From Candidatus Bathyarchaeia archaeon (GTDB lineage: Archaea > Thermoproteota > Bathyarchaeia > 40CM-2-53-6): a stretch of DNA of 64,000 nt. A program made the translations under genes and the position numbers. The notes beneath the pieces were generated by a model. The model did no database searches. It saw only the letters and a list, made by a program, of their open reading frames with translations, and was not told the DNA's origin. The stretch lies in contig DASYWW010000039.1 in NCBI GenBank assembly GCA_035935655.1, forward strand, positions 89,414 through 153,413, given 5' to 3'. Below, in pieces: positions 26,291 to 35,716 of the stretch (position 1 is the first letter of the stretch; each line of letters starts with the position of its first letter).

Positions 26291-26571
26291 AGCCCTTAGT
26301 GTGTCTCGAAGCGTGAACCATGGCCGTTTGACTTCTGCCTCAAACGAATCCAGATAGGAACCTCTTGGCTGACTTCTAGGATTCCACTAATCCTGTGATA
26401 AGTCTACAGTTGATGATGAGCAATTGCGCTGACCGAAGGCCCGTTCGAAGCTTACAGAGCAAGACTCGTGTTCTGATATTGTTGTTCTCTCGCATCTCCC
26501 ATCAGATGTATCCACCTCTGCTGGGCTGAGAGTTTCACTTCGGCTAAGAACTTCACTGCTCAAGTCTAGCT

Positions 26572-26934
26572 ATGGAAGAAGCGTGGATGAAGATCATTAC
26601 GAAAGCTAATGGAAAGCGCCTCAAGCCTTGGAAGATAGCTGATACCGTCTTCCATGCGGAAGAGATCGTGAGAGCAGAGCATTTGGAGCTGATCCAGAAA
26701 GCTCACCTGGTTCCACAGTCAGAACGGAAGAAACATGATGGTAGGGACGTGTTCGAGCCAGGAGAAGTCTTCTTCATAACAATAGATACAGAGAAAGGAC
26801 CGACGAAAGTCGCCCACGTCCACTGGAAAACAATAGTGGACTGCGGAGAACACTACCGCTTCCTCAATCCAGACGGTACACTAGGAGAACGAGTGACTTC
26901 TGCAATCAAGGTTGGAAGAGAGTTTCGGCCTTAA
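26572..26934 (+). CDS. Hypothetical protein, 120 residues
   Basis: A soluble protein with regularly alternating charged strands (VFEPGEVFFITIDTEKGPTK, VAHVHWKTIVDCGEHYRFL) that suggest a small beta-barrel. ATG 26572 or ATG 26587 can start it. The 280 bases upstream hold no supported gene. Confidence 0.5.
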   Translation: MEEAWMKIITKANGKRLKPWKIADTVFHAEEIVRAEHLELIQKAHLVPQSERKKHDGRDVFEPGEVFFITIDTEKGPTKVAHVHWKTIVDCGEHYRFLNPDGTLGERVTSAIKVGREFRP

Positions 26935-26943
26935 CATTTGTAG

Positions 26944-27672
26944 TTACAAGAAATCTCTGAATTTCTGTTCGGCGATAAGAGTCCTGACCGAATGTAGGCC
27001 ATGATTTGCCTCCTTAACTAGGAGCGTAGGATCGCTTCGCATTGCGAATGCAGATTTCAGGTCAGACACGAATCTTGCTGAAGATATCTCTCTGATCGCT
27101 GAATCAATCTGTTCCAGCAGTTTTTCCTTTGCCCCGCAGGCAGCACATCTCGCAACAGTCTTCCAGTCGACCTTTTCCGACAACACGACAACATCGGCGA
27201 AGTCCTGTGTTCGACCCGCGTGGAGTTTCATGGCGACGAGCAGGTTTCTCTGGGCCACCCTGGACGGGGTTGAGCCCGTAGCTCCCGCGACGATCACTTC
27301 TGCGGAGTTTTCTCGCATGAACTTGTAGGTCCAGGTTCCCCGAGTTGTCGAGCTAACGACATTATTCACAGAAAACTCAAGCGATACTGGTTCTCCGACC
27401 GTTTTTCGGTATTCCCTTGTCGTCACGCCAATCGGCGGCCGAAGCCGATCCTTCCATAACTCGTAACCCTCTCCCAGAAGCGTGGTATCTATAACTGGAA
27501 GATCGTCTCGGTTCGTCGCTAGCTCGCATTCGACAGAGTATCGGTGATGTCCGTACGCGTTGACAGCGTATCCCCCGATCACAACGAATCCGTCTGTCGC
27601 ATCGTTCAAGACTCTGAGAATTCTGATAACCTCCTTCTCGTGCGCCGCTAGGTATCCTGATTCGCTCAGCAT
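26944..27672 (-). CDS. AbiEii-like nucleotidyltransferase protein
   Basis: A 242-residue protein with the N-terminal signature FVVIGGYAVNAYGHHRYSVE, as in AbiEii/MNT-type nucleotidyltransferases. After RYS the family usually has a D-x-D pair; here it reads ECELATN, so the first acid is Glu or the site has changed. The wHTH gene lies six bases upstream in the same operon, which fits the arrangement of type IV toxin-antitoxin systems or of nucleotidyltransferase/wHTH pairs. Confidence 0.65.
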   Translation of the reverse strand: MLSESGYLAAHEKEVIRILRVLNDATDGFVVIGGYAVNAYGHHRYSVECELATNRDDLPVIDTTLLGEGYELWKDRLRPPIGVTTREYRKTVGEPVSLEFSVNNVVSSTTRGTWTYKFMRENSAEVIVAGATGSTPSRVAQRNLLVAMKLHAGRTQDFADVVVLSEKVDWKTVARCAACGAKEKLLEQIDSAIREISSARFVSDLKSAFAMRSDPTLLVKEANHGLHSVRTLIAEQKFRDFL

Positions 27673-27678
27673 TTTGTC

Positions 27679-28053
27679 TCAACGCGGGATCTTGGATTTC
27701 AGTCTATGATAGGCCTTGTCGAACACGTCATAGATCTCCTTCCAGAACATACTGTCGGCAAGCTCCTCTGTCGTTCTATCGTCAATGCGCCATTTCAACG
27801 GGTCTTCCAAGTACTCTCGACCTCCAACCGTCACCACGAACTTTGTTCCCAGCGCAACCAGCTTATCATCGATCAGAGTCTGAACGACATGCTGGACAAT
27901 ATCCCAAGGCTTCCTCCCCGGAATATTCCAGCCGGAGACTTTCTGGCAATCCTTGACAAGCTGCGGCAGCGTCATCCCCCTCGGGACCTCCTTCAACCGG
28001 GTCAAGAGTAGTATCCGTCTAATCTCGAGGCCAGCATCAAGCCTACTCTCCAC
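27679..28053 (-). CDS. Winged-helix protein, partner of the nucleotidyltransferase
   Basis: A 124-residue protein with two helices and a wing (GMTLPQLVKDCQKVSGWNIP, DIVQHVVQTLIDDKLVALG, KFVVTVGGREYLE) as in winged-helix DNA-binding proteins. GTG 28053. It precedes the nucleotidyltransferase gene with a gap of six bases and probably represses the operon and/or acts as antitoxin. Confidence 0.55.
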   Translation of the reverse strand: MESRLDAGLEIRRILLLTRLKEVPRGMTLPQLVKDCQKVSGWNIPGRKPWDIVQHVVQTLIDDKLVALGTKFVVTVGGREYLEDPLKWRIDDRTTEELADSMFWKEIYDVFDKAYHRLKSKIPR

Positions 28054-28115
28054 AGGGGACGACCCCCTAGCGAACCGAAGCTACCAGCACATTAACAAAT
28101 TGACACCAGGACCGG

Positions 28116-29738
28116 TTAGACGATCAGTTCTTCCAGGAGACCAACTGGTGCGCCTCCCAATCCCAAGAGCTTGTCATGGAACTCCTTCGCCCGCGCGGAT
28201 GGATGCGCGTGGAAGAATCGTTCCCTAGCTTTCTTGATGTACAACTTTCCCAGCGTATACCCGTAGTATGAGTGGTCGAACGTCCCCCTCAACGCCTCCC
28301 GCTCCGCCGGCAGCGTCTCCATGTACGCGTTTTGCATGATGAACTGTCGCGCCTCATTGACCCCAAGACCCTGCGTATGCATCCAGAAGGATACGATAAA
28401 CCGACAATCCCTCAACAACGCCTCTTTCAACTGGATGAACCGCAACCCTTCGTTCCCGTATCCCTCGTCCACCATCATCTCCTCACAGTAGTGCGCCCAG
28501 CCCTCGCCGAACGCGTAATTCCAGTACGCTTTCCGAGTCATCGAGTTTCCAAATTCCCGCTGAAACACCCTGTGAGTATAGTGGCCTGGAAAGACCTCGT
28601 GGATCGAAATATCCTTCAGAGTCACGTAGTTGAGATGACGCAACCATTCCTCTTTCGTCCTCGCGTCCCACGAATCCTCCGGCGGAGTCACATAGTACAA
28701 CCCCTCCAGACCCTCTTTTTCGAAGGGTCCCGGCGAAGACATCGCCGCGGTGGTCGTCGCTCGAATGTGCATTGGAGTAGGAACAACCCTGACCCTTGTT
28801 CCGGCCGGGATACTGATGAGATGGTGTTCTCTCAACCACAGCTCAAGATCCCTCAATCCCTCAGCTGTCTCATCGATCAACCGATGAGAGAGAGGATGAT
28901 TCTCCTGGATCGAGTCAACAACGCTTTGGACCGTTTGTCCTGGTCCAATCTTCTCCGCCAATTCTCTCAACGCTTTCAGGTTAGACTCAAGATCCTGCAA
29001 GCCCATCCCCAAGACCTCTTCCACGGGCTTGTTGATCCGATCGTTCACCCAGAGCAATTTCTGGAACCTTTCCCTTCCAAGAGCGAAATCCATGGAGAGA
29101 TCGTGTTCCTCACTGAGCTCTTCAACGAAGGAGACCATGGCAACTATAGCTTCGCGCTTCAGAGTCTCAAATTCTTCCCTAACCGATCCAGAAGCTTTCC
29201 CCGCTTCCACGGTCGCATTCCCGTCAAGATCCCGGAGAACCCCCTGCACCTGCCTAGTCGCAACATCAACAATCGGCTGCGCTAACGTCTTATCCAGATT
29301 CCGTCCAGCCTGGTCCAGAAAACCCGGAACCCGGGCTAGATGTTTGTTCACTGCTACAATCCTAGCGTCCACAGGTGCGTACTCCCGGGAAATGTACGGC
29401 GTCACACTCAACTGTAGAGAGTAAATGTTCGGCCTAGTCGCGTAACCCCGAAGATCCTGAGCATCAAACATCATCCGCTCCAGCATCGTCTCCAAACACA
29501 AAACATCCAACCGCCCATCCTTATCCAGGCCATGACGCTCGCCTCCCAAACGCTCAAGCAACCCAGCCGTCCTATCCATCCAAGCCTTCAACCCCCCTGG
29601 CGAAATGTCAGCCAACAATCCATCGTACTCGTGCAAGCCTAGCATCACAGCCTGCCGCGGACTCAGCATGAAGACGTGATCCCAGACCTCTTTCTCCAGC
29701 TTATCCAGCCTGGATACTAGACCGGTTTCCACCGTCAA
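28116..29738 (-). CDS. DUF885-family metalloprotein
   Basis: A 540-residue, almost wholly helical protein with the DUF885 signature DISIHEVFPGHYTHRVFQRE, where HExxxGH resembles a zinc peptidase site, plus the late EGWAHYCEEMM and YTLGKLYIKKAR helices. Members are predicted peptidases of the cytoplasm or cell surface; no signal peptide is visible here. TTG 29738 is the start. Length matches the family. Confidence 0.8.
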   Translation of the reverse strand: MTVETGLVSRLDKLEKEVWDHVFMLSPRQAVMLGLHEYDGLLADISPGGLKAWMDRTAGLLERLGGERHGLDKDGRLDVLCLETMLERMMFDAQDLRGYATRPNIYSLQLSVTPYISREYAPVDARIVAVNKHLARVPGFLDQAGRNLDKTLAQPIVDVATRQVQGVLRDLDGNATVEAGKASGSVREEFETLKREAIVAMVSFVEELSEEHDLSMDFALGRERFQKLLWVNDRINKPVEEVLGMGLQDLESNLKALRELAEKIGPGQTVQSVVDSIQENHPLSHRLIDETAEGLRDLELWLREHHLISIPAGTRVRVVPTPMHIRATTTAAMSSPGPFEKEGLEGLYYVTPPEDSWDARTKEEWLRHLNYVTLKDISIHEVFPGHYTHRVFQREFGNSMTRKAYWNYAFGEGWAHYCEEMMVDEGYGNEGLRFIQLKEALLRDCRFIVSFWMHTQGLGVNEARQFIMQNAYMETLPAEREALRGTFDHSYYGYTLGKLYIKKARERFFHAHPSARAKEFHDKLLGLGGAPVGLLEELIV

Positions 29739-29810
29739 ACCTCAGCTTAGGAAGATCAGAACAGCGATAAAAAGACGGACATTCAGGAAACCAAGAAAGC
29801 CGAAGGAAAC

Positions 29811-30155
29811 CTACTGTTGACTTGACACGACGAGCTTCTCCAGCTCTGGGTTAGAGTCTCGCGCACCAGACGGTTGCGTCTGATTCGCCTCTAGTTTAGC
29901 AACTCTTTTTTCTAGTTCCCATATCATCTTGTGCTGTCCGAACAGCATCGAGAACATCAAGGGAACCTCCTTGATCACCGAAGCCATAGTACTAGCATAC
30001 GGTGCGTAGTGCTTGCACTGTCGTAGCAGATCGTCGAAGATTTCCTTGTCCTCTACTCTGAGAAAGCTCCTAAACTTGCTTATCCGGTCAATCTCGTCAT
30101 TCACAACCAGCCGCCATGAAGGAACCGTACGCCCCACAGAACACTCCTCGAACAC
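29811..30155 (-). CDS. Hypothetical helical protein
   Basis: A 114-residue soluble protein with predicted helices (RISKFRSFLRVEDKEIFDDL, HKMIWELEKRVAKLEANQ), the last one a short coiled coil. It starts with GTG 30155, 50 bases downstream of the methyltransferase stop. The family is not recognised. Confidence 0.5.
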   Translation of the reverse strand: MFEECSVGRTVPSWRLVVNDEIDRISKFRSFLRVEDKEIFDDLLRQCKHYAPYASTMASVIKEVPLMFSMLFGQHKMIWELEKRVAKLEANQTQPSGARDSNPELEKLVVSSQQ

Positions 30156-30204
30156 ACTGCGCCCTGTCCCCTTAATGACTCAGAGTGCTCCACGATAGTA
30201 TCAT

Positions 30205-30801
30205 CTAGATGAGGAATGGAATCAGCCGTTTTGTTCGCTTCATGTAACTTGCATAATCCTGGCCGAGCCCCGACAACAAGGCCCGCTCCTCCACCCATAT
30301 CCTGTACCCAAAGGCGACGGTGAACAGAACCAACAATGCCAATAGTGCTCCGAGGGACTGCACTGCTAAGCCCAATCCGATGAACGTGATCAGGACCCCA
30401 GTATAGGAGGGATGCCTGACCAGCCGGTAGGGACCCTTCTCTACAACCTTGTGATCCTCGACTATCTGAACCGTGGTGGAGAAGAAACGGCCAAGAATCG
30501 CGATCGACACCTGACGAACCATGATACCGAGAAAGGTAAGAAAGATCCCGAGATAGAACGTCCAGTCCGGAAGCATTCCAATCCCTGCGTATCCGAAATA
30601 GAAAGCGATGTAGACCGAGAGAAAGATCGTGGCAATGATTAGGACGACGGAGCCTCGGTCTCTCTTTACCCGTCTCGCTCCACGTTGTCGAAGGCGTGGG
30701 ATCAGCGTCGAGCCGAAGAGCTCGCTGACAATCCATACGAAATAGGTAGAATCGAAAAGGACAAGGCCGAACCCAGATGCGAAGACAGGTGAAACTACCA
30801 G
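30205..30801 (-). CDS. Isoprenylcysteine carboxyl methyltransferase (ICMT)-type protein, CTG start
   Basis: The C-terminal part holds the ICMT pattern GPYRLVRHPSYTGVLITFIG and WVEERALLSGLGQDYASYMK, which binds S-adenosylmethionine in the membrane. From ATG 30576 the protein would be 123 residues, but coding sequence continues unbroken for 75 codons upstream (FDSTYFVWIVSELFGSTLIP, IATIFLSVYIAFYFG) with no ATG/GTG/TTG. CTG 30801 has a Shine-Dalgarno GAGGT seven bases upstream and gives 198 residues, the usual family length. The SDR stop lies 18 bases ahead. Confidence 0.6.
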   Translation of the reverse strand: MVVSPVFASGFGLVLFDSTYFVWIVSELFGSTLIPRLRQRGARRVKRDRGSVVLIIATIFLSVYIAFYFGYAGIGMLPDWTFYLGIFLTFLGIMVRQVSIAILGRFFSTTVQIVEDHKVVEKGPYRLVRHPSYTGVLITFIGLGLAVQSLGALLALLVLFTVAFGYRIWVEERALLSGLGQDYASYMKRTKRLIPFLI

Positions 30802-30818
30802 GACCTAGACCTCAACTT

Positions 30819-31628
30819 CTACTTGTCTAGTTTCCAATGTCGTCTCACACCATTCTCGATAATTGACTGAGGCAGGATACGCTTCAAGGTCTTGTACCGC
30901 TTTTCCCTGCCCACCGCGAACTCTAACTTTGGGTTCCCGCTCTGAACAATCTTGAGAACCGTTTCTGCTACTATCTTCGGGTCTTCTCCGTTCTCAAAAT
31001 CACTATCTAGTGTGGTTGTAGCTCGTTGTCGTAACTCATCGTAATCCCGTATCGTATACTTCGCGTTCCTTCGAGTATTGCCCAAGTTTGTTTTGAAAAA
31101 TCCAGGTTCTATTACAGACACTCCGATGCCGAATGTTTTGACCTCGTGACGGAGCGCTTCAGACCATGCCAACAGAGCAGCTTTTGCGGCGGCATAGTAG
31201 CCTTCGAAGGGGACGGGAAGAATCGCTGCCAGTGAGGATATGTTGATGATCTGGCCAGAGCCTTGTTTCCTCATGGTCGGCAATAGTGCTTTCGTCACTC
31301 TAACATGGCCGAAGAAGTCTGTTTCAAACTGGGCTTTCGCCTCTGCAATCGACGTCTCCTCAGCACCCCCGGTCAAAACGTAGCCTGCGTTGTTAACCAG
31401 AACATCTAGCCGCTCTGTCTCATCAAGCAACTCCTTTACGCCATTCTTGACAGAGTCGTCAGAGTCCAGATCAAGCGCGATCATTCCCACACCGGGCTCC
31501 TGAGGCCTTCCAGATGGATTCCGGCTTGTACCGTAGACCTTGAAGCCGCTGGCGAGCAATATCCGGGCGGTCTCCCTGCCAAATCCAGACGATGCGCCAG
31601 TGATGAGAACGACTCTACTCTCCCGCAT
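30819..31628 (-). CDS. Short-chain dehydrogenase/reductase (classical SDR)
   Basis: A 269-residue NAD(P)-dependent oxidoreductase. Cofactor motif LITGASSGFGRETA, then VNNAGYVLTGG, the catalytic Ser in INISSLAAIL and YxxxK in GYYAAAKAALLAWS, with the PG motif IEPGFFKTNL. Basic residues after the second strand (TSRNPSGR) favour NADP(H). The substrate is unknown. It probably leads a two-gene transcript with the ICMT-type gene. Confidence 0.85.
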   Translation of the reverse strand: MRESRVVLITGASSGFGRETARILLASGFKVYGTSRNPSGRPQEPGVGMIALDLDSDDSVKNGVKELLDETERLDVLVNNAGYVLTGGAEETSIAEAKAQFETDFFGHVRVTKALLPTMRKQGSGQIINISSLAAILPVPFEGYYAAAKAALLAWSEALRHEVKTFGIGVSVIEPGFFKTNLGNTRRNAKYTIRDYDELRQRATTTLDSDFENGEDPKIVAETVLKIVQSGNPKLEFAVGREKRYKTLKRILPQSIIENGVRRHWKLDK

Positions 31629-31813
31629 GCTCGCTGGGGGAGAGTCTGCAGACTAAATCATTTGGGAGAAAGACCAACAATGGAGACTTTGTGATTCTCG
31701 AGACCTATCCGGTCAGCGGTCTACTCAGAACCTCAAGGCCTCTTTCCAGATATGCCTTTAGTTCCCTGACCTGTCCGAGTGCTTCTGTGCCATCACCGAG
31801 GGTCATTGCCAAG

Positions 31814-32074
31814 TCAGATCCTCCTGGCTTGGCTCAATATCTTGGTGAAGACCTCACGAAGGTCTGTCTGAAGTTTTCCTGCTTCCGTTCCCGTCACAGA
31901 TTCCTGAATTGTCATATTCGACATGCTCGGAGAGGCGAGGTTTGAGAGGATATGATGGGCAGAGGAGCCCGAATCTATTCCGACCAGCACGATAGACTGG
32001 TTTTCTGAACCACTGCGCCTGTTTTGAGCACTTAAGCAAATTCCTAGGAGAACCACCATCTCCATCCCCGGCAC
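31814..32074 (-). CDS. Doubtful small gene
   Basis: An 86-codon frame whose second half reads like protein (SIVLVGIDSGSSAHHIL, TDLREVFTKILSQARRI); GTG within it may be the true start. A 33-codon frame (31705-31806, MTLGDGTEALGQVREL) follows eight bases later. No family is recognised. The rest of the roughly 460-base gap between the SDR gene and 32094 holds nothing else that I can support. Confidence 0.3.
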   Translation of the reverse strand: MPGMEMVVLLGICLSAQNRRSGSENQSIVLVGIDSGSSAHHILSNLASPSMSNMTIQESVTGTEAGKLQTDLREVFTKILSQARRI

Positions 32075-32093
32075 CTCTATCTGTCGAAGAAAA

Positions 32094-32594
32094 ATGTCTC
32101 AACCAGACATCTCATCGGCAACGCGGAGAAGCATCTCAACACGCTCAGTACTACTCGTCATACTCCTCGTCGGACTCGGCGCGGGGGCGGTAGGCTACGG
32201 GCTCAACAACGCCTTTGCAACAACCAACCCATCACAACAAACAACCACCACGAACAGCCAGCAATGGTCCGGTCTGAGGGGGGCCGGACCCCCTGGCTGG
32301 GGCCGTGAAAGCGGCTCCGCCACAAGCTTCAGAGCCTTCAGCACAGTCACCAACGTCACCGCAACAGGATTCGCCATTACTGACAGCACTCACTTCACGA
32401 TCACCCTTGCCTACCACGGGATCGGATCCACGCCAGCGATAACAGTCGTTGGCCTCGCACTGGGACTTAGCGGCAGCACCACAGTCGCCTCAGGATGGAC
32501 CAGCCCAACAACCGTAACCCTAGCCCTCACAGGCACCGGCTCACTCACCAGCACAATGCACGCGCAAGCACTAATCGTTCCTCTTACAGGCTAG
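32094..32594 (+). CDS. Exported or membrane-anchored protein
   Basis: A 166-residue protein with a single N-terminal hydrophobic segment (SVLLVILLVGLGAGAVGYGL), then a Thr/Ser/Gln/Gly-rich extracellular part and a beta-rich end with regular Thr-Val strands (TTVTLALTGTGSLTSTMHAQ). The segment could act as an uncleaved anchor. Function unknown. Confidence 0.6.
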   Translation: MSQPDISSATRRSISTRSVLLVILLVGLGAGAVGYGLNNAFATTNPSQQTTTTNSQQWSGLRGAGPPGWGRESGSATSFRAFSTVTNVTATGFAITDSTHFTITLAYHGIGSTPAITVVGLALGLSGSTTVASGWTSPTTVTLALTGTGSLTSTMHAQALIVPLTG

Positions 32595-32647
32595 GATGAT
32601 CCTCCGTGTCTAACCCAAACTCCCCCTTTTCTAGGAATAATCCGACT

Positions 32648-32791
32648 ATGTCGAAGTCGATCCGGGCCCGATTGGAAATTACGCCCCGATTCCTGTCGCT
32701 GGGAGACGAGTGTCTCTCGCGCGGAATGGTAACTTTGGCGATGGTGTTGTTCATGCTAGGGTTCCTGCTCGTCCGACTGCAGTTCTCCTAG
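32648..32791 (+). CDS. Small single-helix membrane protein
   Basis: ATG 32648 gives 47 residues: a basic amphipathic start (MSKSIRARLEITPRFLSLG) and one transmembrane helix (VTLAMVLFMLGFLLVRLQF). A GTG at 32606 extends it by 14 polar residues. It is too short to identify. Confidence 0.4.
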   Translation: MSKSIRARLEITPRFLSLGDECLSRGMVTLAMVLFMLGFLLVRLQFS

Positions 32792-32804
32792 ATTCCTAGA
32801 ACCT

Positions 32805-33764
32805 TTACCGTCCTGACGTGAATTGTGGCATCACTAAATCCGCGAAGCGCTTCAGCAAGCTCAACCCGTCCTTGTCTGGGAAATAGAGGATAAAGTACGA
32901 AACGCCGAGTTCTTGGAAGGCTCGCATCTTCTCCGCAACCTCAGTCGATGTCCCGATGAACGGCCTAGTAGAACGCATTCGTTCCACGAGCGCATCCGTC
33001 GATTCGTCCACCTTCCGATATTGCCCGTAGTATCTGTTGAAAGATTCGCGAAACTCACCCTCATTACTCCCGACCACACAGGTGCCATAGTAGGACCTCT
33101 CGATAGTATTCAACTTCCGACCAGCACTCTCACAGAAAGTCCGTAGGATCTCCAGCTTGCGCGCGTACTCGTCAACGCTCAAGCCAACAGAATTCCATCC
33201 ATTAGCAAGATCTGCGACAATCCGCAGCAATGTCTTCTCTCCTCCTCCACCGACCCAGATCTTCGACGATGCAGGTCTTGGGTAACACCAGGCTCCATCA
33301 ATCTTGAAATGTTTTCCCTGGAATGTTGTCTGGTCTCGTGTCCACATTGCTCCTATAATCTGGATAGCCTCTCGCAACTGTTGCATCCGTTCCCCGACGG
33401 GCGAAAACGGAATACCGTACGCCTTGTATTCGGGCTCATGCCAGCCCGCACCAAGAGTCAGTTGTAACCTTCCGCCACTAAGATGATCGAGTGTCGCACC
33501 CATCTTTGCCAGCAAGGCCGGGTAGCGGAAACCGACAGCAGTCGCAAGCGTCCCGAGCGTAACCTTCTTCGTAGCTTGAGCCAACGCACCAAGCGTCACC
33601 CATGGGTCCAAACATGGCTGCCTGTACGTCTCCTCGTTCCTTCCCATCAGATGGTCGCAGATGAAGAGCCCGTCAAACCCAGATTTCTCGGCCTCCAACG
33701 CCACTTTACGGATTCCATTGTAGCTGATCCCCAAGTGGTTCTCGATCTGAACGCCGAATTTCAT
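32805..33764 (-). CDS. LLM-class F420-dependent oxidoreductase
   Basis: A luciferase-like TIM-barrel protein: MKFGVQIENHLGISYNGIRK, GFDGLFICDHLMG, LGTLATAVGFRYPALLAKM and LTLGAGWHEPEYKAYG are characteristic. Archaeal members use coenzyme F420, acting as hydride donor or acceptor, and the substrate varies. The frame opens at 33785 (seven residues earlier), but ATG 33764 matches the family start. Confidence 0.8.
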   Translation of the reverse strand: MKFGVQIENHLGISYNGIRKVALEAEKSGFDGLFICDHLMGRNEETYRQPCLDPWVTLGALAQATKKVTLGTLATAVGFRYPALLAKMGATLDHLSGGRLQLTLGAGWHEPEYKAYGIPFSPVGERMQQLREAIQIIGAMWTRDQTTFQGKHFKIDGAWCYPRPASSKIWVGGGGEKTLLRIVADLANGWNSVGLSVDEYARKLEILRTFCESAGRKLNTIERSYYGTCVVGSNEGEFRESFNRYYGQYRKVDESTDALVERMRSTRPFIGTSTEVAEKMRAFQELGVSYFILYFPDKDGLSLLKRFADLVMPQFTSGR

Positions 33765-33790
33765 GAACCGTCTCTCAGAATCCACTAGCG

Positions 33791-35065
33791 TTACGTTTTG
33801 GTATTTATCGGCGCAAATCCACGGATTATTCGGTAGTTGTAGCCGAACAGCGCGACCAAAGCGCTGACGACGAGGACTACGCCCACGAACGGGAGCATGA
33901 AAACAGATATGGCAAGAGAGATCCAGGGATACAATCTGAGCCGGCTTCCCTTGAGGAGCCGTATTCCCGAAGCAGAACCGATCACGTAGACGAGAATTGC
34001 AGCACCGCTTGGAATCAAGAGTGCCGTTTGCAGATCGAGATCTAGAAAGTACGATAGCACCAAAGTGATCAAAGAGAACCCTGAGAGAAGAGCGAGGGAG
34101 AGATGCGGGACACGCGTCTTGGGATGAATTCGGGCAATCGCTTTCGGTAGACCCCCTTCTTTGGCAACGGAGTAGATGACCCTAGACATTCCGGTGGTGT
34201 ACGCGTTGACAGTTCCGAAGATGATGAAGACGGCAAGAACTGCTGTGCTGATCCCTCCGTAGACGCCGAGCGCGTTGGATAGAATAGCAGCGAACGGGGC
34301 GATGCTTCCTCCAGCTTTGTATGCCTGGGTCCCAACAGTTGCGATGGCGACCGAGAGATATAGTGAGCCGATCACGAATACGCTGAGAACAATACTTCTG
34401 TGAAAGTCTCGCTCAGGGTTCTTGAATTCCTCTGCAACATTGGACACGTTCTCGTAGCCCAGATATGACCAGAAGATCAATGCTGCCGCGGTGCCAATCG
34501 GGATGATTCCATACGGAAAGATGGGGGAGAAGTTCTCAAGCCGAATGATTGGAGCTGAAGCAATAACTGCGGTCAGAAGGAGGCCTATGATCGCAACTAT
34601 TACAGCAAGCTGTACTTTCCCACTGACGACAATCCCCCGATAGTTGATCAGGAACGCGCCCAGAATAATGAGTGCCGCGACTCCATAGATCATCGTCTTG
34701 CTCAGCGGAATCGCGTACGAGAGATAGGACGCCGCGATTACGGTAACAACAGGAGCACCTGTGACATACCAGACGATGAAGAGCCAGCCGACCGCGTCAG
34801 CCATTTCCAGCCCGAAGGCTTCGCGTGCAAACGAGTAGACTCCGCCTGACTCTGGCTTCCGAGCGGACAAGCTTGCGAAAGTGTAGGCGAGAGGGTAGCT
34901 GGCTATCGACAACAAGACCCATGCGAGGAGCGAGGCTGGACCTGCAATCTGTGCTGCTAAACCCGGGAGCACTAGGACACCTGAGCCGAGGACTGAACTC
35001 ATGTACAATGCGACTGCATATCGCATTGTCACGGCTTTTCGAAGACTTGGCTTTTCCTCGGACAT
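33791..35065 (-). CDS. APC-family amino acid permease
   Basis: A 424-residue integral membrane protein with about 12 transmembrane helices. The start (MRYAVALYMSSVLGSGVLVL) has the APC helix-1 unwound Gly motif, and WSYLGYENVSNVAEEFKNPE in helix 6 is the family signature. It imports amino acids or amines coupled to an ion gradient or by exchange. It lies 26 bases from the LLM oxidoreductase start, so the two may be cotranscribed. Confidence 0.85.
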   Translation of the reverse strand: MSEEKPSLRKAVTMRYAVALYMSSVLGSGVLVLPGLAAQIAGPASLLAWVLLSIASYPLAYTFASLSARKPESGGVYSFAREAFGLEMADAVGWLFIVWYVTGAPVVTVIAASYLSYAIPLSKTMIYGVAALIILGAFLINYRGIVVSGKVQLAVIVAIIGLLLTAVIASAPIIRLENFSPIFPYGIIPIGTAAALIFWSYLGYENVSNVAEEFKNPERDFHRSIVLSVFVIGSLYLSVAIATVGTQAYKAGGSIAPFAAILSNALGVYGGISTAVLAVFIIFGTVNAYTTGMSRVIYSVAKEGGLPKAIARIHPKTRVPHLSLALLSGFSLITLVLSYFLDLDLQTALLIPSGAAILVYVIGSASGIRLLKGSRLRLYPWISLAISVFMLPFVGVVLVVSALVALFGYNYRIIRGFAPINTKT

Positions 35066-35203
35066 TATCCATCAACGGCTCGTTCGAATTGCTGTTGGAT
35101 AAAGGCTGGTTCGTCGTGAAGTGACAGAACCACGAATCGCGGTTTCTTTACTTCATCCGGGATCGGACTAAAAATTCTCTCTAACTTCAGTTAGACGGTT
35201 TTC

Positions 35204-35581
35204 TTATCCGTCTTCCTGCCAGCTATGCTTCGCTTGTAGAACTGTTCGGATGAATTCTTTGTAGCCGCTAGTCATCTCCTCATAGGCTACCGCGACTTCG
35301 TTCATGTCGGGAACGAGTGCCCTGAGTTCTAGGGGAAGTATCGTGTTAGTGTTGCGTAGATGGAGTCGGTTTCGGATCCTGCCGAGGATCGAGGCTAGCT
35401 TGTCGGTCCAGTCTTTCTCCCAGAGTATTCTTACGAACAGCTCTTCAAAGTCGTGTTCCTTGCCTAGGGTCTGTTCCTCGTAATCAAACAGTTCCAGCGC
35501 TTTCTGGCGGATAGAGTCTGAAAGCAGTACCTGCTCAGGTGGTTCAAAGTCCCCTGAACTCACAGGCCAGCACGACGCCAT
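35204..35581 (-). CDS. Hypothetical helical protein
   Basis: A 125-residue soluble, acidic protein, mostly helical (FDYEEQTLGKEHDFEELFVR, VAYEEMTSGYKEFIRTVLQ). Not recognised. The 138 bases after it, before the permease gene, show no clear element. Confidence 0.5.
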   Translation of the reverse strand: MASCWPVSSGDFEPPEQVLLSDSIRQKALELFDYEEQTLGKEHDFEELFVRILWEKDWTDKLASILGRIRNRLHLRNTNTILPLELRALVPDMNEVAVAYEEMTSGYKEFIRTVLQAKHSWQEDG

Positions 35582-35716
35582 GTTATCGTTCTGTTTACGA
35601 TCGTAATAGTCTCGTGTTACCTCTCCAAGTAAGTGCGCTGTTCAAGATCAAGAGTCGGGAAAAGTTACGGAGGAAGAGCAAGCGAGAATCTGTTGATCCG
35701 GTGAAAAACCTGACCA

